Positions 14,141 through 28,150 of a DNA stretch of 64,000 bases are shown here, one piece after another; the first letter of the stretch is position 1, and every line of letters begins with the position of its first letter. Under the pieces are notes generated by a model. The model did no database searches and was not told the origin of the DNA. It saw only the letters and a list, made by a program, of their open reading frames with translations. The DNA comes from Lates calcarifer (taxonomy: Eukaryota; Chordata; Actinopteri; Centropomidae), in NCBI RefSeq assembly GCF_001640805.2, contig NC_066838.1, positions 23,769,643 through 23,833,642 of the forward strand, read 5' to 3'. Both the position numbers and the translations under genes were made by a program.

Positions 14141-14458
14141 GATTTTAAAATAAACAGATTACATTTTTGCAACATCTCTGCCTTTAAGGGGACGCCATTA
14201 ACAGCTTAACACAGCTTTTACATTGCATGACTCTACAGATAGAACCCTTCAACTTGTGCTTCCAGGTTTACTAAAATAATAAAAAAATTCCCACATCATG
14301 GTTTAGGGTTGGGGATGCGCATAGAGACAAACACCTAAAACTTCGATTATGCTGACTGAGTAGTTTTTAGGAAGTTCTCAGTGACATTTTGATATTGCTT
14401 TGCTGTTGTTAAAATTCTTTGGTAAACTGTATTATGGCTACCACTGGCATCCACTCTG

Positions 14459-14499
14459 AAACTCAAATAACACAAAAATATTTTGTGTTATTTGAGTTT
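14459..14499. repeat. Perfect 19-bp inverted repeat with 3-nt loop
   Basis: Left arm AAACTCAAATAACACAAAA (14459-14477), spacer ATA, right arm its exact complement (14481-14499). As RNA or single-stranded DNA it forms an uninterrupted hairpin. It lies 320 bases after the repeat at 13830-14140, so it may be a remnant of a small foldback element. Its arms are AT-rich and do not match any microRNA that I recognise. Confidence 0.85.
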
Positions 14500-17400
14500 T
14501 GATTACTTCCAGAAGGCTGGTGGAGGGCAGTTATGACACATGAAATATTTGTTGTGCTTTATCTACAATATAATACGCTTATGTGACATCACAATACATT
14601 GTAATCCAAGGGATTTGTTGCACCTGTGCAGCACCATTCACTAAATCTGCAAATATGACAACATAAATATGCAACATAAAGTCTGAGAGATACTTTCAAA
14701 CTTTCTATTCGTTGCTGCAATTCAGCATTTCAAAATCAACTGATTGGTAGCTTTTGAAGTTGTCATTAAAATACTATGGATAAATTAAAATGAAGCTCTT
14801 ACATTTGCATTTGAAATACAGGCAAAAAATCTATAAAAAGACTGAAATGATGGCATATTTTCTGTAATTTAGATAGAATGACGTAGGGTTATTTTTATTG
14901 TTACTGGCCTGGACACCTGAAGGTTACAGCTTTAATCACTGCAGTTACCTTTATCTCCAGAAAATGATGCTTCATTTGTTTCTTGTCTCTCAAGGTACCA
15001 GTTCTCTTCAGACGTTTTATGATTTCTCTAAACTTGTTTTTATTCGACTTCTATTAGGTATTATATTATGTGTCAATTGACAGTCTATATAGAGTGGGTG
15101 TCGCTTCGTTGTCCTCTCATCCAGGTCAAGTTTGGGTCATCCTGAATGTGATCTGAAAAAATTTAACAATCCTCAGCAATGCCTCAAAAAAAGGTATTTG
15201 GCTCCCCTGGATCAGCATTCTTCTCAGGCCTGTGTACGGGAGTGAAAATACAATATCGTTTTGGAAGATTCCTCACATTCATCTTTGAATGAGCCTCTCT
15301 ACCGAACCCTCGCTTTGAGCCACCTCACAGAAAAAAGAAAGAAAAAATCCTGAGGTTTAGGAAGAAATGAAACCTCCAGCGCTGCTCACTCATCTAAGAA
15401 ACATTAAATGTACGGTTTGTTTACCCGCATGTGCACTTATGAATCCCAGGGGTGCCGCAACCTGTGTATAACTCACCCTTAGGGCCTTGGAGTATTTTTC
15501 ACTATGAAATGAAATTTTATAGCATGCGAGATTAGCCGACACTAATGCAAGGTCAAAAATAATAGAATCAATAGGCAGGCTTGGCGATGTTAACATTTAC
15601 AGAAAATAATGGGCTGAAAAGCACTGTTGAAAACAGAATGAAATGAGTCTCTGCAGAATTCTTATTGATGGCTTTTCATTATTTCTAATAATTTGACTTT
15701 CCTTTGTGTGCTGTTGCCGGGGGTATGGCCCTCACTGTGGTGCTATGGTTTATCTCTGTATGTGTAGGTGTTTGTGTGAGTGTAAGCCTGTGGATGCGCG
15801 TTTGGGCTTTTATGTGTACACGCACATGTTTTATGGTCAATAAACTGCTATTTTCTGCCAAAGTCTTTCAGCCGCTGATCAGATCTCTGGTTGTAATGCA
15901 GCGATGGCAGTTTGGAAGACAAATCTCGGCAGATCGGCCAACTTTGTAGATTTGGACCCCGTCTCAGAAATGTTTCAAAATGCAGGATGTTTATTGCCTC
16001 TGACGACACTCACTCCTTCAGAGAATAGGCCAACATCAAATGAAGTGTCCAAGATAAACCCAAATGAGTGCTGTCTGTGACCCCGTGTCTTATAGCCTAT
16101 TGGAGTATTTGCAGTATCTGCAGCTAATTCAAGTGTGATTACAGGGGGGTCTGAGATCCCTCTCCAATATAACCCCACTCACTGCTATTGTCTTTCTCTC
16201 AGACTAATGAAAATAATGGTTATGAATGTTTTTGGTGCACTTTGATTGTCACATCAACTGTTTTTATTGCTGTCATTATGGTTTAACATCGCACTGTTAA
16301 TTCTGTTAATTAAAAAGCTGATTGCTTTTGCTAGTCTGTGATCTCCATTTGGTGAGTCCATATGGTAGAGATTGCTTGTTGTAAATTTCAATGAAGCCTT
16401 ATCACAGTGTCGCTATGTATAATCAAGCTGTACAAATGCTTGAATTGTCTACAAACCCCTTCGAACTCATGTCCACAACTTCACTCAAACTACCATTTCT
16501 TTTAACAGCTTTTGTTTGAAATCATTATAGAGATTGCAGGGTCATTGTTTGTTAGCAAAGCAAGCACATTTAAATGCCCCCAGTACAGTACATGATCTCC
16601 GATATAGACAAAATCCTTACAATGTCCACTTAGAAGAGACTCTTCCAGTCTTAGATGACCACATTAAATGAAATGCTGTAGTAATTTACTGAAGATGCAA
16701 GCTGACAGAACTGAAGAGAAGCTATGTTTAAAAGCAATGTGTTGCATTTTATGCATCAAGAAGCAGTTAAGAAATATTACACAAGCTCTTCTGAAAAACA
16801 TACTGGAATTTCAAATACATGTATGCACTCTGTGTTTGTATATTGTATACCGAAGCAGTTGTTCAGAGCTCAGAGGCGATGACCTACCTCGGCTGGATTT
16901 GTTTGTTTGCTTTTGTGAAAACTCCCCCCATCCACTCCTCTGTCTGAACAGACTGAGTGAATCCCTAAAGAACAGATTAGATTTGTTCTTGCGTATCAAG
17001 ATATAAATGTTACATTAAATATGAAAGCACAGGCACCACAACAAATTGGCTGAGCCAGAGAAACCCTTAAAGCCCTTCATAAATTTGCTAAAAATTAAAA
17101 TCTAAATTGTGCTGACATTAACACAAGTGTATGTGTGGTTTGTTTTTACCAGACCAGATATAGCACTGGGACATGCTGTCAGCCGGATCAAAGTCTTGTT
17201 CCTGTATCTGTCCTCAGAGCAGGCTTGTACATAAAGACATGAGAGTTTGGCTGCACTGGGCACCGCTAGAACTGAGACTGGAATTAAAATGCCATGAACA
17301 TGTCTTCGTATGCACAATGGGGGCTTGCCAACTGTAAAATTTTTTACATTTTTAAGTTGTCAATACGACATTTCCTGTGACCACACAACACTGAGTCTGA

Positions 17401-19908
17401 GTTCAGAGCCCATTTAACAGCTGTCCATGTTGCCACCCCCTCAATCCAACTTCATGTATCTCTATTCTAAACAGAGGAGATCCCATGATTCATAGAGCAG
17501 CGTAAAACACACCATTCTGGGTGAGCCACATAACTCTTGTCATTGCAGGTCTTTGAATTCTTTGACGTAGCTTTAGCTAAATAATGTTCTCATGCGTGTG
17601 GAATGCCAGTGTTTACAGAAGAGACAGGGAGAGGGTGCACTCACGGACACGTCTGCCCCCATCAAGCCTGCCTGGGAGTGGACGTCTATCAGTTCAGAAG
17701 TCAGCAACTCGCACGAGTCATCCATTCCTCATTTTCATTCCCTCTGACGGGCCCGGGCTCTGTCTCTTCTCTGCAGTATTTACAGCGATGGAATCTGTTT
17801 ATGTCACACAGATGTAAATGTTTATACTTGATGAACGCTGGCTGAGTTTTTACAGTCCAAAAAAGATGTGTACAGTTTCAAATGTGTGGAGATAGTTTAG
17901 CTTAATTTACTGTCATCATTAGGAATGTGAGATCTGTCTCAGACACTGGCTATTGGTTTTAAAGTATGGTGCCAGGTTTACATGTTTAATAGTGGTCTGT
18001 TTGTAGTGCCAGACCCAGCAGCGTCCTTGTTAGGATCTCGTTTGCAAATGCCAGCTGATGTGGAATAAATTAGATGGTTTATAGTTTGTTTTTGTTTGCT
18101 TTGTTTTGTTTTTTTTATATTTTACACGTGAATAACTTTCTTGAAGCATTTTCTCTGCAGCCACACTCAAATTCAGTTATGTAGAATTAAAGTACAACAA
18201 AATGAACAGGTGGGTTATACAGTATATGTTAATAGTTTAAGTTATCCATAAGTGAGCGTGATAACCATAACGTTATACTGGACTGGAGTTATTCCTAGTT
18301 GATGTTTTGGTGAAAGAGAAGAGGGGCAATAACACCTTTAGGCAGAGCACTGCAGTCTTAATTTGTTAAAGCCATTGTCCTGAGCTCTTTTCAGGAGGCA
18401 AGCTATTTATCATTTAGACGGCCGTTATTTTTAATGAGTCTGTTATCATTCATTTTAGGGCATCCCACCTTTCCCTGACACGGATAGTATTTCTTTTTAT
18501 ATAGGACATAGGATTTATGTCTCCTGCTCCTCTCAGCCTCTCTTCCTCTCTCCCCTGGCTGGGAGCTGTCAGCTGGATGGCAGTTTGGGAAGGTGTGGTG
18601 GTACACTGCCCTCCACCACCCAGCACACTGGGGCCATGGGGCTCATAGAGCTCAAACTATAACCTGCCTTTGTGAAATCACTTACACAACAGAAAATGTG
18701 CCCATAATATGGCCCTATTCTTTTTTTGTTCTGCTCTGTTCTTTACAGAAGGTGTCACCAGCAGAGGACATGTAACACTTTTCAGTTTTTAAACAAACTT
18801 GCACAAACTGGACACAGGTTCAACTATTTTCATGATGTATCAGTGTGAAAAAATACAAGTACGGATTGGGAAATTCAAATTTCTGAAAGCTGGAAATCAA
18901 CTGTTTTAGATTGCAAGAAAACCCAGCGACAGCCTTGACCTGTCCTACTAACTCTAAAGGTAAAGTTCAAACAATATCTGTAACAGCTGCTGGAATAAGA
19001 CATCCATGAATTTGAAGACTTATCAGATTTTTTTTTTTTTTTTGGTCGCAACTATGGAGAGGTAAAAAGTAGAAAGTGTCCGCTCAGGAATGTGGCTTTG
19101 TATGTATTTAACTGACCGATGCACCTCCTTGCCAGAACAACAACCCAAACAACCCTGAATTTCTGTGTTTTTTTGGTTGTTTTGTTAACTTTTCCTACAT
19201 TTTACAAGGAAAATATATAAAATCCCACACAGACAGCAGCCATGAAAAGAAAAAAATCTCACTGCCTCCAGGTGTCACCCATGTCAAAACTGCTGCTGCT
19301 GTTACTTTCCTTACCTAAAGGTGGCACAGGTAGTGTTAGTGATATTGCCAGTGCTGCCAGTCTACTTATATTAAAATTGGGTCATGCTTTTTCGATGCTT
19401 TGCATCATTGTAGAAGGTCATCCTGTCCAACTTTTCAGTGCACACTGTAGCTCTCCATCAGTCACTTGACAGATCAGAGGAGGAGACATTGTTCTCTCAA
19501 ATTCTTCACTATTAGTCTGGGTTGTTTTTTGTGGATGTCTGAGACAGTTACGTAGTTGAGTATCTAAATTTAGCGCCTGTCTCTTTAAGTTACTGCTGTT
19601 ATTAGAACATTATGTTGTCACACTTAGGAAATAATTTAGCATTTACATTTACTGTTAAGTAGCAGTAACTCAGTGTGCTTCAGTTAGAAGTGGCTCCTAA
19701 ATAAATGTGTCACTGCAATATGCCCACTGTGTATACACGTCTTGGTCATGCTAGCTTTAGACATGTGTTTGTACTTATACACTACTAAATGTTGGGCCAT
19801 GATGCTTGTTCCCTGAAGTGTTGATCTAGGCCATATGTAGAGCTGGCAACAAACTGTAATGGCAGGTGAAAGAATGTGCACTTGGCATCTTGTTCACTCT
19901 CTCAGATG

Positions 19909-19951
19909 CACACACACACACACACACACACAAACACATACGCACACACAC
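19909..19951. repeat. (CA)n microsatellite
   Basis: (CA)12 followed by an interrupted CA/CG segment. It generates open frames of His-Thr repeats on the plus strand, which are not genes. Confidence 0.95.
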
Positions 19952-22450
19952 GGGACATTGGCTTGAAATTTCCTGCTATAACAGAAATGACCCGACAGGT
20001 TTTGCACAGCAAGATGTTTTCTGCTCTACTACACTTTTGGGTGGTGGTATCAGGATGTCCACTCAGCGCCAGCACTTCCTCCGCATCTCACAACATCATA
20101 TGCCACTACTATATCTCACCATCAAGGCCTCAGCAGTGTTCATGTGTACATCTCTACATATGAAAACACACCTTAATCTGCCAGATGATGCTTACACTGA
20201 AGGCCTGAGATGTGAAGTGGGGTAAAGTAACAGACTGTTTCACTAGATAGGCAAAGCGCCCTTCATTGAAAGTTATTGCCAGGCAGCCGGGGGTAATACA
20301 TCACAGCTTTTGTGAGGACAATGCTACGAAGCCGAATCCAAGTACAGATGCATCATAGTTGCACAGTGAGCATTTTGTTACAAATAATGTTGTCATCAAT
20401 TTTCATCTTTTGTTTAAACATATTAGTCTTTTGGACAAGATAGGTCATATTTCAGCAGGTTGATAAATTTTCTCCCCTCTCTTCTTCACAGAATGTGCAC
20501 TTAATTAATTACACAACCTTTAATTGGACAGATTATTCCTAATGGTGGTACAGTGCTAAATGTACAAACTCTGAGAGGGCTCACAAGTAATTATTTTAAT
20601 GCCACTTTCTCAGCTTGCTGTAATCAGTATATTTCAAATAATTAGTATTTTTCATAGGGTAAGGTACAGATACTCTAAAATAGACAAATTACATTTACAT
20701 TTGTGTGTTGGAGTTTTTGCAGCTGATCCCCCATCTACTGCATCATTTCCATGTGCTGAGGCTGTACAGTGTTAAGGGGCGTATGATCACCCCTTGATAT
20801 TTTACGATATCTGGCGGTATTACCTCCTGTTTAATTACCTCAGTAATGTGCATTGATGTACATGATGGATTTTCACGGAAGCCCACTTCTTAACTATCGG
20901 ATGCGGTGACATGAATGATCATCACTGCCGCAGTGGTCTTAAGAGATAAATTAATAATTGTGATAGAGGAAGCAGAATGCAATTAGCAAATGCATCTGCG
21001 GTTAACTAAAGAAGACAAACATGAACAGAAACATGCTCACATGCTGTTGTAATACTTACACTGCTTATTTCAACGAATCATTTCATTTCGTGTTATTTTC
21101 TAGAAAGGTTTAAACAAACAAACTCTGACTTGTTGACTTGAGCAAACCACGCAAAAGAAGCTCCCCATACTAATTTAACTAAAGATCACATAATGTCAAA
21201 ACACTCAAACAATCTTAATTTACCTCTGTGGGCATTCCTGTTTTGCACCACTGTGGAGGTGGAACAATTTAGAGGAAAAAAGGGGAATGATGGCACTGTT
21301 AAAACTTGACAGCTTGACTCTTAAGATAAGGAGAGTGTGGCTGAACTAATGGCTGAGGCCTGGTTTGAGGGTGCCTAGGCCTCAAAGTCATATAATTCAA
21401 AGCATGTATGCCAGCCTTGCACTCATTACCATGACTGATCATACTGTCTACCAGTATCCTGCCCGCCTGGCACCCAGGACCCGCAGGTGGTACTTTATCT
21501 AATGTCCATGTCGATTTTTCACAGAAAATTTTCCTCTGCTAAGCAGTCTGAAATCACAGCTTTGGCAAGGAACAAAGAGCAAAAACAATGTACTCAAGTG
21601 AATAGTTGAATGCATACAGCTTCTGTTTGTCAAAAAACAATGCAGTTGTACTGGGGTATATCAATTTGTTTTCTTGTTAGAAGAAAAGACTATTCTTTTT
21701 CAGTGGTAGTGGACAATATAATACCACCAAGTGAATTTCATGCATTTTTTATGTATGTTTTTGTGGTGAGCGGCCAAATACCACGCCACCGTTCCATCTT
21801 GACAAACCCTGATTTCATATATCTAAGTGCTCGAAACGCCCAAAAATCATACGTCACCGACCATCATTCTTCCCTCTCCAGCATCGATAGATCTTTTCTT
21901 TTTGTTTTCCCCTCGTTCTCCCCCTCTGTCTCTTGTCCTTCTCTTTTATTGCTTTGTACAGCAAAGCACCATTACTGATCCTTTCCAAAGCACAAACTAA
22001 AAATCTATCCCGTTGTCATTTGCTGCACCGTGCCATCTATCATCGGGGGTGCTTGGCAGCGTCTCCATACGAGAGAGGAGGTGCTGGAACAGGAGGCAGA
22101 GTCAAGGACTTTCACGCGCAACAAAAAACTTGTCACAATTATTTATGGCTCTTGCTGGGACACATAATAGGACACATCAAACTGCTGTTTTTTTGTGTGA
22201 TGAGCGCCCTCACATCGCTGGCTCCCTTGTCGAAGTGGGTCACAGGCATCTCTTGCCTTACACATACAATTTCCAAGACAATGGCGGAGCACTTGGGGAA
22301 GTGACAGTGACAAATACTGGAGCCCCCACGGAAAGCTGGGCAGGCTGTTACATGAGTGATTGCGCCAATAATCATGCGGAGTTGTCACGTGTCTGTGGAG
22401 CAGGAGGGAGATGGGCAGCAGGGGTGGCAGGGGGTGGGAAGAGACAGAGC

Positions 22451-22487
22451 AAGAGAGAGAGAGCGAGGGAGAGAGAGGGAGAGAGAG
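22451..22487. repeat. GA-rich tract
   Basis: Interrupted (GA)n, all purine apart from one C, followed by a short TG run. A candidate for polymorphic length. Confidence 0.85.
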
Positions 22488-22802
22488 TATATGAGTGTGT
22501 GTGAATAAGACAGGGAGGAGCTGGGGGAGCAGCAGGCCTGTGTAGAGAAGTGGCTAACAGGTCCTGGCAAATCATTTTTTATTTCCTTATCATCCATCTC
22601 CCACTTCCTCCCCTCAGATGAGTTGCTGCTAAATGACTGTCACTTTGGACGGTGCTGTGATATGTTCTGCTGTAGCGCCCGTAATTGGGAAGGGGTCACC
22701 AGTGCCTGTTTCTCTATGTGACCTTTCTTAAACTCGGCCGCCCAGGGAATTGGGCAGAGCCTCAGATTAAATTACTTCTCCAGCGCCTCGGCCCTTCACC
22801 TT

Positions 22803-22816
22803 AAGTGCTGGCACTT
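22803..22816. promoter_or_regulatory. Inverted AAGTG pair (NKX2-type cores)
   Basis: AAGTGC-TG-GCACTT, two head-to-head copies of the AAGTG core used by NKX2-class homeodomain proteins. It closes a conserved-looking block (about 22600-22820). A short palindrome like this can arise by chance. Confidence 0.3.
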
Positions 22817-25644
22817 GGCTCCAGTTCATGGGAAAGAAGCCCCTTGTTCTCGCTTCAGCGCTTCAGGCACCAAACGCAGACTTGCCCAGTTTGCCAGCCA
22901 GAGCTAACAGGAGAGAGAGCATCGGCCTGTGCTGTAGATGTATGGCTAAAAAAAACACGTCTTTACATTGCACCTACAGATACATTTCAAGATAAGCAGT
23001 CACTGCAATGAAACTGAATCACATTTAAGTACTTCCTGGAGAGATGTCCACAGCAAAACTGCAATAAACATTCAGTTTTTGTCAGGATGATATAGGATGT
23101 AGCATAATGCGCAGGCTAAAGTAATTTCTTTGTTTCTTATGTTAGTTTCTGCTATTAGTAAACAACAACAAAGAGTTAAATGTGAAATCATCATCTCGCT
23201 GTCAACAATATACCCCCACCTCCTCCCTTCCCGTCACCACTTAAAAAATGGCACATTGACCTGACACAGCAATGTGAGGAGAGAGGCAGCTATTCACTGC
23301 TCTGTTAGATATGATATAATGAGACGCCACCGCTCTGAAAGACTGACAGAAGAAAAAACACCACCCAATTGTTCTCCAAACATTGTGGGGACGTCTAAAT
23401 AAAAATGTCACATTTTGGCTCGCTATCATGCAAATTAATGGCATATCTGGCTGTAAAATAGACATTATGTGAAATCAAATCATCTCAGAAGACATAAAAA
23501 TGCTCTGATCAAGTGTTCGTCCTCCCCTTTGAGAGCCTTCAACAGCTCGACTACCTCCTCAATTACTTTGGGTGTCAACAGACAGCTATCTGCAATGAGG
23601 GCATGTTTTCCCACATAATGACAACTGATAGCTGGTGTCAGACAGGTTATGCTTTTCAATTTGTGTCTGGCAATAATAACAATTACAGCTCATGCAAGTC
23701 CTCATTACCTTACAGTATGAATTCATTTTGCTATGAACATTTCCCAAAACACTCATCCCCACGCCCGTCATCTGAGACAGTCAGCAGACAGGACAACAGA
23801 GGAAGGAAAACAAAATGGTAAACTTTGTTATAGTTGACCTTTCACTTTGAGAAGAATCAGTCCAGCCAGAGCCGCCTCTGACTCACTTTGGATACTCATG
23901 AAATTGTTCTGGAGTTACAAGGTGTATCCTTGATGCTGTTCTGTTCACAAATCCAGATCATAAAAGGAATAATGGATTTGGAAAATATGGCAAATCAGCA
24001 CTTTTGGCTTCTCAGTGACACAGATTCTACAGTTAGTGGAGAGGATCTTATTGCTGTTTAACTAATTATAACTGAGGTCTTTATTTCAGCCTCTCTGCAA
24101 CATGCCAGCAGTGGCAGTTTTATGCATGTAGAGATCAACAGTAAAATCTTCAGGCTCTTGGCAGAGCAATTTGCATAAAACAGGTGGTGTGTCTGAATCT
24201 ACATACACAGACAAACATGTGCAATGCATTTCACATTACATTCCAGAGTATATACTACAGCATGTGTTTTAGAGTGAATGGGACAGCACCAGGGTTATAT
24301 CAAGAAAGGGTTTCAAATGAGGTTTGAAATATGAAGCAGCTACCTAACGTTGGCTTAGAAATGGAGCCCACTAACACCAACAAACAACTGGCTCACAGCA
24401 GAACACAGGCCACTTTTACACAGAGATCATGCAATATTGGTGTTAAGAAGACTCTGGGATACACTGCTTTTGTTTGTTTACACAGAAGCACACAAAGCCA
24501 GTGTAATGCCACACTGCTGTGTGATTTTCCCTAATATGTCGGCAGATGTCGATTCTGCTCTGTGCCTAACTCTGCTGCTGGAATAAAGGTGGGGCACAAC
24601 AGGAATGTGGTCAACATCGGGAGGGACTGTAAAGTGGAACTTTTTTTTTACCTCATCTATCAATATGATACTGTTTAATCACTTTCAGTCTTGTGTATGT
24701 CACGTCACTGTTTTGGCAAATGCCAAGGATCCTCACCCATACCTACCTATGGAGTGTGAGCATGCAAACCTGCACAAATAACAAAATGCTGTTCATTTAA
24801 CGGCCACTGGAGTAATTAATAACAAAGGTTTTCTGAAAATTACACATAGAAGCTTAAAAAAACCCAACAGCTGAAATGGCCCAGTAAAGCTTACTTTAAT
24901 TATTTGAGAATTAGAATTAGAACAGAGAATTACTCTAGTGAGTGGTGGTGCCAGTATAAAGGCAAATATCTTTAAAAAAAAAAAAAAAGTCCTTGTTTTT
25001 TTAATGTGTTTAACTTTATTTCTGTGTTTATCCTAAACTGTATCTAAAGTCTCAGTCTGGACCTGCACAATAAATACAACACTCTGTGACTGGTGGTTTC
25101 TAGCTGCACACACTGTGTAGCCTGTGGCCTCAGCCTTTTGGTCATCCCTGTGGGAAATACTGACAACTCTCCCTTAATACATGAAAATATAATGTTCTAC
25201 ACTAGCTGAACAGCTTTAAAAGTGGGTCATTATAGCAACAGCACATCCGTAAACAGTAAAAGATGGTTGAGTTGAGGGTCATTGCTTCTGTCACTGAGCT
25301 GCAGCCTCTCATTTTCTCTGCCTGGCATCTAGCCCTATAAGTCGCTGCCCTCAGTCTGGAGACTATACAACAAAGACAGACATGTCTGGGCTCCATTCAG
25401 CGCTCCATGTACAAGGCCCACCCACTCTGAAATGCTTGTTTTCCTTCTATGACATGAGCCAGGGTATTGTCCATCTGACAGAAGTGTCCCCAAAAATGTT
25501 ATTCTAGGAGAAACATTAACCTGTTCATCAAGTTTCTGTCTTTATACTTCTAACCTCTCCACAACTTGACTGCATGAAAACTTTCATTTCTAAAACTTCC
25601 ACTCCAGGAAAGATTACATTTTACTGCAGATGCTGATGTTGAGA

Positions 25645-26160
25645 AGTTTTTTTGGCCCCAATACCAAGTCCTTTAATACTGGATATATGCCAATACTGTG
25701 TCCAATCCAAAACTTGTATTAATGTACTGTAAATATGCATCTAACACAGTAAAATAACAGGTGTTACTAACTAAATCTGACACACTTTATTTTTCACCAG
25801 CTACTTGATCCAAATTCTGAATATCTTGAATACTGATCACATTTATAAATCACTGATAAGATTTGAGTAAAATGGATATTGTAAAAGTGGGTTGTATTGA
25901 GAACCGTTCCTTATATTTTACATTAATTAAGGTTGAGAAAATATTAGGAATACCTCTCAGTATATACTAGTGCAGCTCAATAGCTCCACAAATTACAGCC
26001 TCCAAAATGACCATAAAATAAATCAACATCCTCTTAAACAAATTCAATAAAAACCGAACATTATAATCCTCGTGTAGGGAGAATTTATTGCAGGCCTGTT
26101 GTATTATACTGCAATAATTTTACCAAGGTGTACCTAATAAACTGACAAGTGAGTGTAGAC
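25645..26160. mobile_element. Probable dispersed repeat ending in a characteristic fish repeat 3' end
   Basis: The left side reads TTGGCCCCAATACCAAGTCC and TAATACTGGATAT; the right side ends AGGTGTACCTAATAAACTGACAAGTGAGTGTA. Both are phrases I recognise from abundant teleost repeats. No protein-coding remnant is seen. I cannot name the family; the left boundary is uncertain. Confidence 0.55.
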
Positions 26161-26304
26161 ACATGAATTAAACTCGAGAGTCAATATTTTAACTGAAGAA
26201 CTTGACTTAAAACTTAAAATGGGTATAACATGGATTCATTGGATCACTGGGATCAGATAAGAAAATCACTGACAAAGTATTTTTGCATATGCAAGGAAAA
26301 TGTT

Positions 26305-26330
26305 TTACAGACTGTAAGAACAGTCTGTAA
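26305..26330. repeat. 10-bp inverted repeat
   Basis: TTACAGACTG, six bases, CAGTCTGTAA: perfect 10-bp arms. It lies between two dispersed repeats, so a repeat remnant is a likely origin. Confidence 0.6.
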
Positions 26331-26568
26331 TATTAGTTTAAATCATTTCATCCTCCCTAAATGGTTGTTAAAGGAAAAAACTGAAATTATATGACCAAAT
26401 AATAACGTCAGATGACGCACGGTGTACCGTTATATTACCATAACAGCAGCGGTGCATACATTTCTTGTTCTGAGCTGAGGCCAGTTGGAATGTCATTAGT
26501 TTGCAGAGATTTGATTTAAAGAACTGGACGTATTAAACTCTTGTCCTGATGAAAAGAAAGCGAATGTA

Positions 26569-26840
26569 ATTCATCCTGAGGAGGGAATGACAATGTATAC
26601 CAAATATCATGGCAATCCATCCAATTACTGTTGAGAAATTTAACTCAAAACTGCAATGGTGAAACTCGTGGTCGTAATAAAGTAAAAATCAGGGAATCAC
26701 CACAGTCAGTAGGATTCATCCTCTGAGGACCATGAACATCTGTAGAAAACTTCATGGCGATCTACCCATATACTGTAGTCTGGACAAAAGTGGTGGACCA
26801 ACCAACAGACACAACAACACTGCCATCGATAGAGTCACAC
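26569..26840. mobile_element. Percomorph dispersed repeat with internal duplication
   Basis: The repeat phrase runs ATTCATCCTCTGAGGACCATGAAC..CTTCATGGCGATC..GTCTGGACAAAAGTGGTGGACCAACCAACAGAC..TGCCATC, widely present in percomorph genomes as I know them. A diverged direct copy of its first half (ATTCATCCTGAGGAGGGAATGAC..ATCATGGCAATCCATCC) starts at 26569, and the second starts at 26713. The ORFs at 26754-27056 overlap it and are not called genes. Confidence 0.75.
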
Positions 26841-28130
26841 CCACTGACAGAGATAAAAAAAAACTCACTGCATGAAGTGAAAATCCAGCAAAGCTCAGCC
26901 TTTATGTACCTGCTTGTGGTACTCGACTCATCCCCAAAAGAGAGATGTGACTTTTTGCTGACCTTGCTGCTTGAACAAGAGCTGGTCGATGCTGGGGCCA
27001 TGAACCTGGGGTGTTGCTACTCACTATGCCACCCTGCTGTCCATGTGCTGGCCTGACCACATGGCTGTAATGTAGTGGTTTTGGTCCATCAGTTTTTATG
27101 AATAGACCAGAGCAGGATAAAAAAAAAAAAAAGAAGCAAGAGGCTCTGAGTGCTCTGACACACCTTTATTGATGTCATTTCAAAGCCTAAAGGATTCGTT
27201 CAGACCATTTGTTCGGTGTTACTAGAGGCCAGTGTCAGTGGTTGCAACAGGTCTTCAAAAAGCACAGTATCCTGTTCTATTAATAAATGTTTTGGGAAGT
27301 TAATCTAAAATGATTAGAATTTTTTAAGTAAGCGGTAACTGCTTTAAGTGGTCAGCAGTGAGTGGTGTTTGGGGGATTTAACATATTCCTCTAACGTCTT
27401 TCCTAATTCTAGTCGACATCTTCTAGCGGAGGGATCGCATTGCACTGGCATCCGTGTGTGTCTTCTCCTTTTAAACGCCACCCATGTGTGGCCAGAACCA
27501 CACTTGACAATGACGCAGAGTGATGTCTCCTCAAAAGCAGAGAGAGAGGAGATCTGTGATGAATCACGTTCCATGGAGGGAAAATGTGTTAAATAGTACT
27601 TGGACACTGCAGCATGATAATTTTCTATCACAGCAGCCTATAAGTATCTGACAAGCCCTATGCTGACTCGGCAGTCTGTTACAAAATGGCAGGCGTGCCC
27701 TTTTATCTCGGTACATGTTTCACGGCAATTGGACAATCAGCCACTGCAGTGAAAATCCATAGTATTGATCGGCCTGTATCTTCTCTATAATTCTCCAGCA
27801 GGAAATCCCTGATGACAAATTATATCTGCACCAGTTTTTGATTGGTGCTTTGATGTAAGCGATCTCCAAGGGCAGACTGAGGAACTGGTTGAGGCTTTAT
27901 TAACTGAGTCTAACCTGGCTCTTCCTCGTCTCACACCTGCCCAAAGCCAGACCTTCTATCAGACAGTCAGACTACAGGCAGCCAGTCAAAACTGCTCCAG
28001 TGATTCTGAATTTATAGCTGCACATGCAGGCCACCCAGCATCATCATAGACAGAAATGCTAAGCAGACTGTTCGGAGGGATAGCTGGCTGTGAAGGTGAC
28101 TGTCTACCTCCTGTGTCTAGACTTGAAGAA

Positions 28131-28150
28131 CACACACACACACACACACA
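28131..28150. repeat. (CA)10 microsatellite
   Basis: Ten uninterrupted CA units. Confidence 0.95.

Larger units (their letters stand above)
14141..25640. other. Gene-free interval with conserved-looking blocks
   Basis: No coding region is supported. Blocks at about 15370-15600, 15840-16180, 22000-22340, 22600-22820 and 23240-23720 are free of simple repeats and read like conserved noncoding DNA. A 163-codon open frame (22013-22504) runs into a GA-rich tract and has no domain. A 16-T run lies at 19028-19043 and a 15-A run near 24974. Microsatellites are listed separately. Confidence 0.6.

Noticed and set aside
22013..22504. 163-codon plus-strand open frame
   Set aside because: Its C-terminal third is the Arg/Glu translation of a GA-rich tract, there is no domain, and other overlapping frames on both strands are equally open.
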